Below are positions 19,155 through 29,363 of a DNA stretch of 64,000 nucleotides, piece by piece. The notes beneath the pieces were generated by a model, which saw nothing but the letters and a program-made list of their open reading frames with translations, did no database searches and was not told the origin of the DNA. Positions within the stretch are counted from its first letter, which is position 1, and each line of letters starts with the position of its first letter. The position numbers were made by a program, and so were the translations under genes. Source of the stretch: Lepidostoma basale (Eukaryota; Arthropoda; Insecta; Trichoptera; Lepidostomatidae); contig JAHDVF020001351.1 of the NCBI GenBank assembly GCA_022606425.2, positions 186,001 to 250,000 of the forward strand. The letters are read 5' to 3'.

Positions 19155-19690
19155 ATGGTGCACTCAAAGTCATTACCGCAAATAGAAATATATCGACTGA
19201 AGCAAAGATGGCACTGCACAATGGAGTTCTAGTGCCGAACCGTACGTATGGAAATGAAGCTTCGAGTTGGCAGAAGAAGGATCAAAGTAGGATAAATGCC
19301 GTAGAAATGAGGTCACTTAGAAGAATGTGAGGTAAAAACAAAGTATGATTGAATATCTAATGAAGCAAGAAAGAAATGTAAGGCGGATGAATGCGTGATA
19401 CATAAGATTAAGAAAGGGTCACTTAGATGGTTTGGACATATAAAACGAATGGATGAGGGAAGAATGGTTAAAAATATATATACAAGTAGTGTGAATGAAA
19501 AAAGAAACCGAGGGAGGCAAAGGAAGACATGGCATGACCAAATTAATCAATTACTGAAAGGCGGTCATGTTTAAAGTAGGAACAATCGTCGAAGGGGGAA
19601 TGTCACGATTTGTGAATGTAGAAGAGGCGCGAGAGTTATGTCAGGATATAACAGTGTGGGGATCCATCGTCTCTGCCTACCCCTCTACTG
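19155..19690 (+). mobile_element. Non-LTR family A, divergent subfamily A2
   Basis: NGALKVITANRNISTEAKMA, LHNGVLVPNRTYGNEASSWQ, KKDQSRINAVEMRSLRRM-stop, then KKGSLRWFGHIKRMDEGRMV and a later MSRFVNVEEARELCQDITVW. The terminal GETA-stop and tail are replaced at about 19690. Relatives are at 49270, 53485 and 60715. Confidence 0.8.
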
Positions 19691-19799
19691 CCCTGTGTGA
19701 CTACAAGTCCAGCCCATTGCCACATCAATTTATGTTAGCTGTTGTTCTATCCATGGTGTCGGCTACTTTGGTTCGGCGTCTAATTTCTTAATTTCATAT

Positions 19800-19930
19800 A
19801 TTATTAAATCAAATCAAATGAAACAAATCAAATCAGTTTATTTTATCAATAGACATTACAAAATTAATTTTTAAGGCATCTAATGAGAACAGGTACAATT
19901 ATATATTGTGTATAGTATACTACCAGAAAC
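19800..19930 (-). mobile_element. Family J 3' UTR and tail, minus strand (part 1)
   Basis: A (TCAAA)n tail remnant (AAATCAAATCAAATGAAACA), then CAGTTTATTTTATCAATAGACATTAC. The same end occurs at 24962-25015. It continues after the hammerhead foldback at 20160. Confidence 0.7.
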
Positions 19931-19984
19931 GCATGAGAGATTTGTTTGATGTGTTTTTGGGTAACACCGTGTGATAACTCCTTC

Positions 19985-20031
19985 TCGACCGACGTTTCGG
20001 AGATCATTGCAGTCTCCATCTTCAGGGTAAC
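19985..20031 (-). ncRNA. Hammerhead-like module F2, minus arm
   Basis: Minus strand: CUGAAGA (20025-20019), an extra U, stem II GGAGA/UCUCC with loop CUGCAAUGA, GAAA, then AC-GUCG-GU-C. Stem III here can close as a 2-bp hairpin with a 4-nt loop, which is unusual among the modules in this window. Confidence 0.6.
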
Positions 20032-20090
20032 CCTGAAGATGGAGACTGCAACGATCTCCGAAACGTCGGTCGAGAAGGAGTTATCACACG
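20026..20090 (+). ncRNA. Hammerhead-like module F2, plus arm
   Basis: CTGAAGA (20033-20039), extra T (20040), stem II GGAGA/TCTCC (20041-20045 with 20055-20059), GAAA (20060-20063), AC-GTCG-GT-C with predicted cleavage after 20071. Stem I can be C-G next to the core plus GGTAAC (20027-20032) with GTTATC (about 20080-20085) beyond an internal loop. All consensus core residues are present apart from the extra base after A9. Confidence 0.65.
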
Positions 20091-20148
20091 GTGTTACCCA
20101 AAAACACATCAAACATATTGCTGCTAACCGTGAAAATCTACGCGAATG

Positions 20149-20350
20149 GCATGAGAGATGGTTCGACATTAGGAAGACAGTATACTCTCCAGAATTAAGA
20201 GTACTTGTCTTCTGAGCGTACTTTCACTAATATGAAAGACATCGATCTCCGAGGAGACTGCGTTCAGCAGATTAATTGCTCTTCCCACCAGTGTCAACAG
20301 AGGCAGGTTGGTTTTGGCGGCATTTAAAGACTCATGCCGAGCATTTGTCT
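20149..20350 (-). mobile_element. Family J C-terminal fragment (part 2)
   Basis: Minus strand gives AKTNLPLLTLVGRAINLLNA, then VSSEIDVFHISEST, LESILSS and stop, and then the 3' UTR. It matches 25430-25578. Confidence 0.8.
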
Positions 20351-20511
20351 TTCCATGGAACGTTGCTTGCATTTTAATTGGTTAAGTAAATATCTGGACT
20401 AAAAACATTTATAAGTGATCGCATCCTCGGATATGGTCAGGTTTTTCGTGTGTTGCGCTAACGCAACGTCAGTTATAAGCAGGTTAAATTGGACCGCCTA
20501 TTCCTATGATA

Positions 20512-21647
20512 GGGGAGAACCACCATGAAGAGAACGGTTGCATTTGCAACGATAGTAATAAACCTAGCGACATCCCGCAGCCCTTCACGTGATCGCAGTG
20601 GTGTGACGACATCGCGCGTTAAGTTGGGCGCATGTCCATTCTGTGTGCTTCGGACAGTGAACGAGAGAAGTTTACGGGCGTAGTAAAAAAAAAACTGTGC
20701 TGACTGCTTCATCTGCTGACCTTTTAATAGTAAGCTAGGAGTAAAAAGGATTTACCCGTAGTGTACCGTGATTATATAGTTTTTATGTGATAAGGTTATA
20801 TTGAATCTTATTAAATCCATCTCGATAATTTCAATGTTTTTCTAAAATAAGTCCTAATTCCATGAAGAGAACACGCCGCAGTCCTATGAATAGAAAGTTC
20901 TCTTCACAGGCTTAGTGTTCTCTTCATAGTTTTTGTGTGTGTTTTGTTTATTAAATAATATAATTTAAAATCACAAAAGATGTACCCAATCATCCATTTT
21001 TTTAGATGCCGAAAATAAAACGTAAGATGGACGACGAATTCAAAGATGCTATAGATAAAAGAAAAGCATTCGCATTGTAGCTAAGGAGACAGGTATAGCA
21101 ACAACATTATTGTGGAAAGTTATTAAACGATCAAAACAGGCACAAGAAGCCGGGGAGAATTTAAAATATAATCGCAATATAGGTAATCGGAAAATATTTT
21201 GTGTTGATCATGAGAATTTGCTTGCATCATACCTAAGCACTGCTTTTAAAATGTGTCGCGGTCTCACTAAAGTGCAAACTCGAGAACTTGCTTACCAATT
21301 CGCAGTTGTTAATAATAGTAACACTCCAGCTTTTTGGAAAGATAACAAGAAATCTGTAATGTATTGGCTAGACGGATTCATGAAGAGTATGTGTAACATA
21401 TGTGCCTGTTCTCTTCATGGGAACCAGTGTTCTCTTCATGGTACACTATCCCTTGAAGAGAACATTTCCCATTTTTTATAAAATTATCCATAACCTAGAA
21501 TCTGATAATTGAATTTAAAATTCACTTTAGTAATTATAGAAGGAATGAATACTCTACAAAACTTCATACTTTGTTTTTGAAACTGTGAATTGATTTTGTA
21601 TTTACAGCCAGGAGATAAAAAATGTTCTCTTCATGGTGGTTCTCCCC
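20512..21647 (+). mobile_element. pogo-like DNA transposon with 24-bp TIRs
   Basis: Perfect inverted ends GGGGAGAACCACCATGAAGA (20512 on, 24 bp with GAAC) and the mirror at 21624-21647, with TA duplications outside. The CCATGAAGAGAAC word or its reverse recurs internally near 20860, 20900, 20920, 21405, 21430 and 21455. The coding capacity is limited to the transposase N-terminus at 21006-21481. Confidence 0.85.
21006..21481 (+). pseudogene. pogo-like transposase, N-terminal part, frameshifted
   Basis: MPKIKRKMDDEFKDAIDK, then a one-base frameshift near 21062, then SIRIVAKETGIATTLLWKVI as a psq-type helix-turn-helix. The long frame continues KIFCVDHENLLASYLSTAFK, MCRGLTKVQTRELAYQFAVV and WKDNKKSVMYWLDGFMKSM, the CENP-B-type second HTH. 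It ends shortly after, running into subterminal repeats (CSLHG..CSLHG). The DDE domain is absent. Known family role: terminal-repeat binding. Confidence 0.75.
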
Positions 21648-21659
21648 TATATATATAAT

Positions 21660-21995
21660 ATAAGTCAACTATAATATAATTTCGACAACTTTGTTTAAAA
21701 TAATACATAGTAAGTATGTATGATACATGTGATTGTTTTGTATGTGTGATGAAAGAAATAATATCCTACCTTACGATCTGATATGATTCAGGTTTATATC
21801 CAACCGGCCGGTTTTAATGGATTAATAGGCACATATACATTGTGGATTAAATGTATTTGAAGTTTCTAGTAGACTCGACTTACCTGTGAACAAAGATAAA
21901 ATACAATTATTATAATATGCAAGAAAAAGTTTAACTTGTGTTACTTATGCTAACCGGTTTAAACATTCTGATTTCTCATTCATTGTTATAAGATT
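21660..21995. other. No recognisable feature
   Basis: AT-rich unique sequence. Confidence 0.5.
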
Positions 21996-21999
21996 AAAT

Positions 22000-22320
22000 T
22001 GCAGCAGCAAGACTGATAAGGGGTGTACCAAAGACCTGTCACATAACACAGCATCTCAAGGAGCTCCACTGGCTGAAATGTCCAGAAAGGATACAATACA
22101 AGCTCTGCTGGACGGTCTATAAGACGTTGCATGGAATGGTACCAGCCTATATATCTGAACTCTGCATCAACGAGAACCTGAATGCTAGACAGTCTACATT
22201 GCGATCAGCTAAGTCTTCTGCGATCGGTAGATTGACTGCCAAAACGCTGTCCTAGCACAAACTTTGGCGACCGAGCCTTCGCGGTAGTCGGCCCTTCAGC
22301 CTGGAACAATCTTCCAGCAG
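22000..22320 (+). mobile_element. CR1/L2-like copy, diverged subfamily
   Basis: AAARLIRGVPKTCHITQHLK, ELHWLKCPERIQYKLCWTVY, KTLHGMVPAYISELCINENL and RQSTLRSAKSSAIGRLTAKT, ending at SAWNNLPAD. It is cut off there by a second CR1/L2-like copy. The 55640-55860 minus fragment belongs to this subfamily. Confidence 0.85.
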
Positions 22321-22329
22321 ACCAAAGAG

Positions 22330-22862
22330 AACTCAAAGGCGTTCCAAAAAAGTCCCATATAACACAACATCTCAAAGAACTTCACTGGCTTAAAAGTCCA
22401 GAAAGAATCCAGTATAAACTCTGCTGGACAGTCTTCAAAGCGCTACATGGAATGGCACCAAGTTATATATCTGAACTCTGTATAACGGACAGCATAAATA
22501 CAAGGAAATCCACACTTCGCTCGGCGAACTCCTCGGTAATAGGAAGATTAGTTGAGCCGAAGCGTTGCCCCAGTACAAATTTCGGGGATCGAGCGTTCGA
22601 GGTAGCCGGTCCATCAGCTTGGAACAATCTCCCTTCACACCTCTATGCATAAATGATCCGAGAGATTTCAGATCTAAACTGAAAACCCATCTTTTTCATA
22701 TTTCATACCCAATTTAAACATTTATACTTTGTTCTACTATACTTTTTAACCGATCGCGAAAATTTAGATTTTTAGATTTAAAACACGTCTTAATGCGCCA
22801 TTGATGTGATTACATTACAAAAACGGCACTATAAAAGTTAGCATATTATTATTATTATAAGT
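22330..22862 (+). mobile_element. CR1/L2-like non-LTR 3' fragment, (TTA)n tail
   Basis: GVPKKSHITQHLKELHWLKS, then MAPSYISELCITDSINTRKS, SVIGRLVEPKRCPSTNFGDR, FEVAGPSAWNNLPSHLYA-stop (a small deletion against 18055-18635). Same 3' UTR, with the tail at about 22848. Confidence 0.9.
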
Positions 22863-23350
22863 TTTTAACAAAAAAAAAAATGGTTAGAAATATTCGCGCC
22901 TTATTTGACGGTAGGATTCGTATATTTGACTGAGCCGTAATGAAAGGGTTAATGGGGGTATAATGTAACAAAAACAATACATCGTTAGTAGTGTAAGGAG
23001 AGTTGGCCATAAGAAGATAAGTCACAAATCATTAAAGGCAATAAATTGATATGATCTGAAAGGGTTTCGGGACTCTCCATCGCCGGGCGCGGGCCCCATG
23101 CGAACTGTGTCATGATGTGGTTATTTATTACAAAAAAGTCGAATTAAATACCTCGCGCAGAAGGTGGTCGGCGCCTCCCATCACAGCTACTCCGGAGATG
23201 AAGAGGAGATACGGGCGGAATAATGTAGATACTAAACATCGGTACACACTAGAGTGTTGACTAATTCATATACACGCGGATGATATCGGTACCGCACTAC
23301 TAAAGACACATCCAAACCGAGAGATAACGTTGAATCAAAGATTCTCAATC
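22863..23350. other. Unassigned spacer
   Basis: Short GC-rich patch at 23085-23100 (GCCGGGCGCGGGCCCC). No domain seen. Confidence 0.45.
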
Positions 23351-23410
23351 ATCAAACCTGCCTTTGGTGATGCCAGTAAGAAGAGCAATTGAATTCAATC
23401 GTCTCGGATA
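23351..23410 (+). mobile_element. Family J scrap
   Basis: Encodes NLPLVMPVRRAIEFNRLG, matching the RTNL..TPVGRAI..LN motif of family J. Only about 20 codons remain. Confidence 0.5.
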
Positions 23411-23429
23411 TGGACATTTTTACTCTCAT

Positions 23430-23678
23430 TTTAGAACATTTTGAATGTATACAAATACTTGTAGACGAACAACTGGATTTCACCCATTGCGGGCCTGCAT
23501 TGAGATACAATTGATTCTTGAATTGATAAAAAGGTGGAATGGGGAATGTTGTATTACATAAAGCGTGCGCTTAACCCAACAAATGACAGGTCATAAGTCC
23601 TGTAAACACCTCGATCAACCATATTCTGTTTCCAATTAGCATCTTCGTCTCTATTGAGATACAATTGATTATGTCATT
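23430..23678 (-). mobile_element. MITE family D copy
   Basis: Left end ACATTTTGAATGTATACAAATACTTG and CACCCATTGCGG, then AATGGGGAATGTTGTATTAC, CTTAACCCAACAAATGACAG and CATCTTCGTCTCTATTGAG. This is the internal part in reverse relative to 37320-37500. Confidence 0.75.
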
Positions 23679-23689
23679 TTAATGTCATG

Positions 23690-24155
23690 AAGCATGGAAT
23701 TGGCAAAAGAAGAATGAAAGTAGAATAAATGCAATATAAATGAGATCTCTAAGACGAATGTGTGACAAATCTGTATATGATAGAGTGTCAAATGCAAATA
23801 TAAGAAGTGAATGTGGTGCGACTGAAAGTGTTATGAACAAAATAATGAAAGGGTCATTGAGATGGTTTGGACACATGGAAACGAGTGAAGAGAGAATGGT
23901 GAATAAGGTATATGTAAACGACGTGAACGGATCTAGAAATAGAGGAAGGCCGAGGAAAACGTAGCACGATCAAATCAATAAAATATTTAATGTCGGTCAC
24001 GTGAGGAGTCTGAGAAATCGACGTGCGTGCACGACAAGATGTATGAATGTAAAGGAGAAGTATGTCAGGACAGAACAGTGGGGCGGTCCATTCTTTCTGC
24101 CTACCCCTCCGGGGAGACGGCGTTATGGTTAGTTAGTTAGTTAGTTATTGATAAT
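23690..24155 (+). mobile_element. Non-LTR family A, 3' fragment
   Basis: Open for 74 codons at 23740-23964 (MRSLRRMCDKSVYDRVSNAN to RNRGRPRKT), then a stop in place of Trp (TAGCACGATC). It continues to GGGGAGACGGCGTTATGG with the stop codon altered, then (TTAG)n. Confidence 0.85.
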
Positions 24156-24174
24156 AAAACATAATTTCTCCTGT

Positions 24175-24520
24175 CTCAAAAGTACAACAAGTATTTTGGA
24201 GACATCGATGTTTTCCACTTGAACGAACGAAACTTCAAAAAAGCGAGAGGAGCAACCTTTCGGCGTGGATTAGACCATAATGTTACATGATATTATAATA
24301 TGTTACTTTTATTTTTCTTTTATTTATACTTTTAATTATTATGTTTAACTCTCAATCATTTAGTTTGACCGTATTTTGCCTTAGCTTAAATTCAATTAAC
24401 TGTTTATTGTATTTGTGGTAGCATGTAATTGGCTTTATTTATTATGTTTCGTAATGTTTCTTAATTAATATATTGATATCGCTGTATGCTGCTCTTACTG
24501 AATAAATAAATAATAAAAAA
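24175..24520 (+). mobile_element. Non-LTR 3' end, J-related, with A-rich tail
   Basis: GDIDVFHLNERNFKKARG, then a 200-bp AT-rich 3' UTR ending TGAATAAATAAATAATAAAAAA near 24500-24520. Confidence 0.6.
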
Positions 24521-24960
24521 AATTTGTCATTTAACCAAATTGTCGATATCGATTCAATAATAAGTGACTAGGCAATACATTAACTTAGTATGGCGATGGT
24601 TTGACGCGTCTAACACCAATCTACGAAACATCGTGACGTCACGAGATATCTAATACTCTTACGATAATTGATGTCACTAATATTTCACCGGTCCAACTGA
24701 GTTCGCCTATACAATTGTCCCGTAGTGAAGACGGCATCGCAGGCCCGGTTGGTTCCGAGCTGGTACGGTCTCGAGTGAACATCACGCCGACCAGAGATAG
24801 CGGTTGTAAAATTAATGTAAAAAATGGACATATATCAAAGGTGACTCTTACAAACCACCATGGGTGAGGCGCCACGATAGATGGAGAGAGAGAGAGGGAA
24901 TTCTTTACGCCACAATACACGGTGTATCAAAGTATATATTTGATGAATTTTTGTGAATCA
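24521..24960. other. Unassigned spacer
   Basis: Contains a short GA microsatellite (GGAGAGAGAGAGAGGG, 24884-24899). The 93-codon minus frame at 24920-24639 has no domain. Confidence 0.45.
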
Positions 24961-24961
24961 C

Positions 24962-25020
24962 TTTTCAAATCAAATCAAATCAGTTTATTTCATCAATAGA
25001 TATTATAAAATTAAGATTTA
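24962..25020 (-). mobile_element. Family J 3' tail scrap, minus strand
   Basis: CAAATCAAATCAAATCAGTT and TTTCATCAATAGATATTATA match the J tail at 19803-19860. Confidence 0.65.
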
Positions 25021-25044
25021 AAGCCGTGCCACACTGTTTTAAAC

Positions 25045-25660
25045 AAGCTCTCCACATCGGTCTCCACCGGCGGTTTAAAACTGTGTAGAAACTTGTTGGT
25101 TCGGAGCAGACTCGAAAGTGGTTCTGTGATATGGAATCCTCACGAGGCGAGATTTTCCGTTATGCTGGAGAGAGTTCAGAAAAAAATTCTGAGGTATCAC
25201 TACATGAGGGAGTATGGTAGTAATCCGTGGCTTTATCCCACGGCATTTCTTTTAGGAATGCTCGGAATCAATTCTTTACAGCTTCAAAGAGATGGGCATC
25301 TCATAACCCATTTCTTTAAATTAATCAGGGGATATTTCGAGAACTCGGCCGTGCTAGAGGGTGTTGGTCTATTTGTCCCTGATAGATTTCTCCGACAGCG
25401 AGAGCACAGATTGTTTTACCAGCTGGCCACCAGAACCAATCTGTCTCTGGTGACACCGGTGGGAAGAGCAATTAGTCTGCTGAACGCGGTCTCCTCGGAG
25501 ATCGACGTCTCTTATATTAGTGAAGGTACGTTCAGGGGACAAATACTCTTGACTTTAGAAAGTATGTTGTCTTCCTAATGTCGAACCATCTCTAATGCGT
25601 TCCTGGTACTTTGTTGTATTTTTATAATATTTTACCACAATAAAATGAAACCCCTATAAA
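25045..25660 (+). mobile_element. Non-LTR family J (Jockey-like) C-terminal copy, open frame
   Basis: The 161-codon frame at 25093-25578 reads LVRSRLESGSVIWNPHEARF, SVMLERVQKKILRYHYMREY, NPWLYPTAFLLGMLGINSLQ, LQRDGHLITHFFKLIRGYFE and GLFVPDRFLRQREHRLFYQL. It ends TNLSLVTPVGRAISLLNAVS, SEIDVSYISEG, MLSS-stop. LE-W-P, LERVQKK.LRY and LFVPDxxLRxRxHRLF are conserved in the region after the RT domain of Jockey-group elements. The upstream RT and endonuclease are missing. It is the best preserved of five J copies. Confidence 0.85.
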
Positions 25661-26035
25661 ACAGTGTGATCGTAATAGTCCTAATTAAATATAAAATAAA
25701 ATTCAAGAAATAAAGGAAACGGTGTAATAAAACAGTAATGGTTTAGGAAAAAAATCTTTTAAACAACCTTCAAATTCTGACCTCATTAAGATATATTGAG
25801 TATAGCGAGTTTATTACATTATTAGATTGTACTAAATATTGGATTTATATAATACTCGTAACTTAAAAAAACATAGTTAAACGTGTCTTATGATATATCT
25901 TAAATCTGCTACAAGAGAAAAAAGAAGAGTAAGAGATATTTCACAATACTTTTTTAGACTCTTCACAAATACGTTTTGGATGGTTATTTTCCTTCTTCGG
26001 TGTACATTTTCTAAAATAAAATGTTTTAAAATAGT
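25661..26035. other. AT-rich spacer with a decayed hammerhead-like motif
   Basis: At 25965-26015 the reverse strand reads CACCGAAGAAGG, then CCATCCAAAACGTATTTGTG. It resembles the F3 layout but the core residues are changed. Nothing else is recognised. Confidence 0.35.
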
Positions 26036-26572
26036 TAACTAACTAACTAACCGCATCACGCTGTCTCCCCGAAGGGGTAAAAAGAATGGACTGCCACATT
26101 TTTCTTTCCTGACATATTTCTCTCGCTTCCTCAACATTCATACATCGTGTCATGTACGCGCGTCGATTTTTCTGACTCCTCACATGGCCGACATTCAATA
26201 TTTGATTTATTTGATCGTGCCATGTTTTCCTCGGTCTTCCTCTATTTCTGGTTCCATTTATTATACATCGTTAACATATAATTTTTTAACATTCTTTCTT
26301 CCCATGTGACCACACCAATATAATGATCATTTCATTATTTTGTTCATAACACCATCATATGCACCGCATTCACTTCTTATATTTTCATTCGACACCCTAT
26401 CATACACAGAGAATATCCACACATTCGTCTAAGAGATCTCATTTCTACTGCACTTATTCTACTTTCATCATTTTTTTGCCAATTCCATGCTTCGCTTCCA
26501 TACATAAGGGTCGGTAAAAGAACACCATTAAGCACTGCCATTCTAGCTTTTTTTGGATAGGTTATTGTTATA
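26036..26572 (-). mobile_element. Non-LTR family A, minus strand, long fragment
   Basis: (TAAC)n tail at 26036-26052, GGGGAGACAGCGTGATG with one change, then WHDQINQILNVGHVRS, MRSLRRMCGYSLYDRVSNEN, WQKNDESRISAVEM and KKARMAVLNGVLLPTLMYG. Several small indels, including a TTATTA insert in NGTRNRG. Confidence 0.85.
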
Positions 26573-26919
26573 TTATTAGATTGTATTAAACATTGGATGT
26601 ATACGAGTATGTATATATCGCAAAGGCAAATTTGCCGAAAAAAATCATCTGATAAGTCTAATTTAAAAATTAAAAAAACCCTTTTAGATGTGCGTTGAAC
26701 CTGCGATGTAAATGCGGTACTGCAAGTCGGGTGATGTGGTTTTGGACCACGGGCTCAGGTGTCTTGAACAAATAAAAGCGGACATATATCACGCTGGGAA
26801 TATTCTGATATGGCTCCAAGCAAACAGGTATGTCAGGGGTGCTATACCAGCGGAGATCACAAGAGAATTCAACATTTAATTACTTAGATTTTTCTTAAAT
26901 GTACACATTTTAAAGATAT

Positions 26920-27015
26920 TTATTTATTATTTTATTGAATCGCTCTTTACATATTTACAGCGCGAGCCAAATAGATGTGAAGGCTATAGCTATCATATTG
27001 ATTCTTATGACATGT
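26920..27015 (-). repeat. SINE 3' part, minus strand
   Basis: TTGAATCGCTCTTTACATAT, AGCCAAATAGATGTGAAGGC and TTCTTATGACATGTGATAGG. Mirror of 48965-49064. Confidence 0.7.
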
Positions 27016-27059
27016 GATAGGTAGCTAACCTCCATTGCCCGCAATGCCGAGTAGAGGTT

Positions 27060-27394
27060 TCCTCCGGTCATCTTAATCTAGTCGCACCACCGCGCAGGAG
27101 ATTTGCCTCTGCTTTTTTTCCTGGAACACTTCCTGTGACAATACTTTTTTCCAGGTTACCAAGCTCTCTCCTGGCAATGTGACCAAAGAAACTCAATACT
27201 CGCCGACTGCATATTACAGATAGTCTTCTTGATATTTTGAGTTCATTAAGAACTGAGTCGTTCGTTATTTTTACAGTCCACGGTATCCTCAGCATGCGGT
27301 GCCAACACCACATTTCAAAGGCGTCAATCCTAGCCCGGTCACGGGATTTCATTGTAAAAGTTTCAGCAGCATAAAGAAATATTGGGATTACGTA
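27060..27394 (-). mobile_element. Non-LTR family R (RTE/CR1-like) C-terminal fragment
   Basis: The minus frame gives FLYAAETFTMKSRDRARIDA, FEMWCWHRMLRIPWTVKITN, DSVLNELKISRRLSVICSRR, VLSFFGHIARRELGNLEKSI and VTGSVPGKKAEANLLRG. RxRIDAFEMWCWxRMLRIPWT and FGHIARR are widespread non-LTR post-RT motifs. It is interrupted upstream by the pogo-like MITE at 27395. Confidence 0.8.
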
Positions 27395-27892
27395 CAGTAG
27401 AACCTGGATAATTGGAACCTGGTTAATTCGCAAAACTCTATAATTGTCAGAAAAGATCCCACCCCTTTGGAGCACCAAAACCTAGTTAATTTGAAAAAAA
27501 AACCTGTTTAAATGATCTCGATATTCTTGCCCTATACCTCTGTAATTGGAGAGTACTACTTTCTCGACCTCTGTAATTGACAGGAGAGTATTATAGAATT
27601 TTTATCGAGTGAAACAGACCCATATAACTGATATTTTCAGGCCAAAATAAATAAATTTATTGTTTGTATTTGTATGCGCGTGCGTACAATTTCAATTTAC
27701 TTATTAAACTTTCATAAAAAAATCCATGAATTGTTTTTGATTGCTTTTCTGTTTATGTGGTTAAAAAAACATGTTAAAAAACCAAAGCACAATCTGAACC
27801 TGGATACATGAAAAACTGGATAATTGGAAAACCTGGTTAATTGACCATCTTAGGCCTGGTTCCTTGGAATGCCAATTACCCAGGTTCCGCTG
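27395..27892. mobile_element. Non-coding pogo/Tc1-type MITE
   Basis: TIRs CAGTAGAACCTGGATAATTGG at the left and, reversed at the right, CAGCGGAACCTGGGTAATTGG, flanked by TA (27393-27394 and 27893-27894). Internal AACCTGGTTAATT and CCTCTGTAATTG words are repeated. It is inserted into family R, and no transposase is present. Confidence 0.8.
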
Positions 27893-27894
27893 TA

Positions 27895-28545
27895 AATGAA
27901 CAATAATACTCAATATATTTATTGTATTAGTTACGGGTACAAAATGTTTAGTACACCTGCAAAAGTCCCCCGCAGGGCGATGTTTGTATAAACTTAGCAT
28001 TCTTTTTATCCCCTCTCCCCGACGACCTCTGAGGCATTAAACAGTTCGGAATGAAATTGAATCAAATCGTTTATCTGTTTCAATAAAATTGCCATTTTAA
28101 TTGCGAATGTATTCAATTGCGCTCACGATAAAAAAGTACGTTAATTTTTATACGAATAAATTCATCCGTAGAGAATTTTAACACAACACCTCTTTGAGAA
28201 AATGCAATTTTTGTTACCGAGTAAAATATTTAAACGATCGGCAAAGACGAAAACCCCACAAAGTTATCGATGGAACTACCGATCAAGATAATGTTGACAC
28301 ATTTAATTCTAGTTTCGTTAAGGCTTTTAAAGTTTACAAGCTTCACGTTATTAAAGTAGTATCAGTTATTTAACGGCAAAAAAACAAATAATTATTTCTT
28401 TGTAATATATATTGGATTTAGTTTTATTCCAAACGTTCTTTAGCTTCGACCAGTGTGTCTTGTTACACCTCGTTGACCAGAATATGTCAGCGAGCTGCCG
28501 AAACCGATCGAAGCATAACAAGTAAAATAACAGTAACAAACAACA
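27895..28545. other. No recognisable gene
   Basis: Mostly unique AT-rich DNA. The first bases may continue family R, but I could not follow it. Confidence 0.45.
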
Positions 28546-28547
28546 AA

Positions 28548-29045
28548 CCATCACGCCGTTTCTCTGCAGGGGTAGGCAGAGAGAATGGACCGCCACACTA
28601 CTCTATCCTGACATACCTCTCTAGCTTTCTCCACATTCATACAGCGAGTCATACACGCACGTCGATTCTTCCGGCTTCTGACATGATCAACCTTTAAAAT
28701 TTGATTAATTTGGTCATGCCATGTTTTCTTCGGTCTACCTCGACTCCGTACTCCATTTACATCGTTAACGTATACTTTTTAAACCATTCTTTCTTCACCC
28801 ATCCGCTCCATATGTCCGAACCAACGCAGCCATCCTTTCATAATTTTGTTCATAATACCTTCTTTCGCTCTACATTCCTTTCTAATTTCTGCATTTGAGA
28901 TTCTGTCGTACATCGTTCTATTACACATACGTTTTAGGGACCTCATATCTACCGCATTTATTCTGCGCTTATCTTTCTTCTGCTAGTTCCATGCTTCGCT
29001 TCCATACATAAGGGTTGGGACCGGAACTCTATTGTGAACGTCCAT
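28548..29045 (-). mobile_element. Non-LTR family A, subfamily A3, (TTG)n-type tail
   Basis: ACAAACAACAAACC at the 3' end instead of (TAAC)n, then CATCACGCCGTTTCTCTGCAG. Minus translation: INQILKVDHVRSRKNRRACM, then RMCNRTMYDRISNAEIRKEC and SEAWN. This subfamily has RISNAxIRKECRAxEGIMNK where A1 has RVSNENIRSECGANDGVMNK. Frame broken. Confidence 0.85.
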
Positions 29046-29363
29046 TTTATTATAACGTATTATTTTCATGATTTACAAAAAATACATACCAATAATTTTC
29101 AAATCAAAAACCTTTTATGATAAATTTGATGTAAAAACTTCAAAAGAAGATTCTGTATTTTATTGGAGTTGTTATGTAGGCATTTTTGATGCATTTTTTA
29201 TTTTGATGTCATTTATCACCGGTGACCGTCTTGACGAGCAGTGTGTTTGATAAGACACACTATGAACCAAGTATTCTACCTTGTTGCTTATTGCATCAAT
29301 TACGCTCTAAGCGCGAAGTAGTAACAGATAGTTCCAAAAAGTAACTTAGTAATATCTTAGACT

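Larger units (their letters stand above)
19942..20148. mobile_element. Hammerhead-bearing foldback element F2 with 11-bp TSD
   Basis: A 207-bp unit flanked by GCATGAGAGAT duplicates (19931-19941 and 20149-20159) in a family J copy. Nearly all of 19948-20118 is a palindrome around GGGTAACC (about 20026-20033), with a hammerhead-like module in each arm. The right side has 30 bp beyond the palindrome (ATATTGCTGCTAACCG..). This asymmetry is reminiscent of Penelope-like elements with a partial inverted 5' copy. Confidence 0.75.

Noticed and set aside
19942..20148. Palindrome as an assembly artefact
   Set aside because: The arms are not identical, the unit has a target duplication, and an independent diverged copy exists at 34.7 kb.
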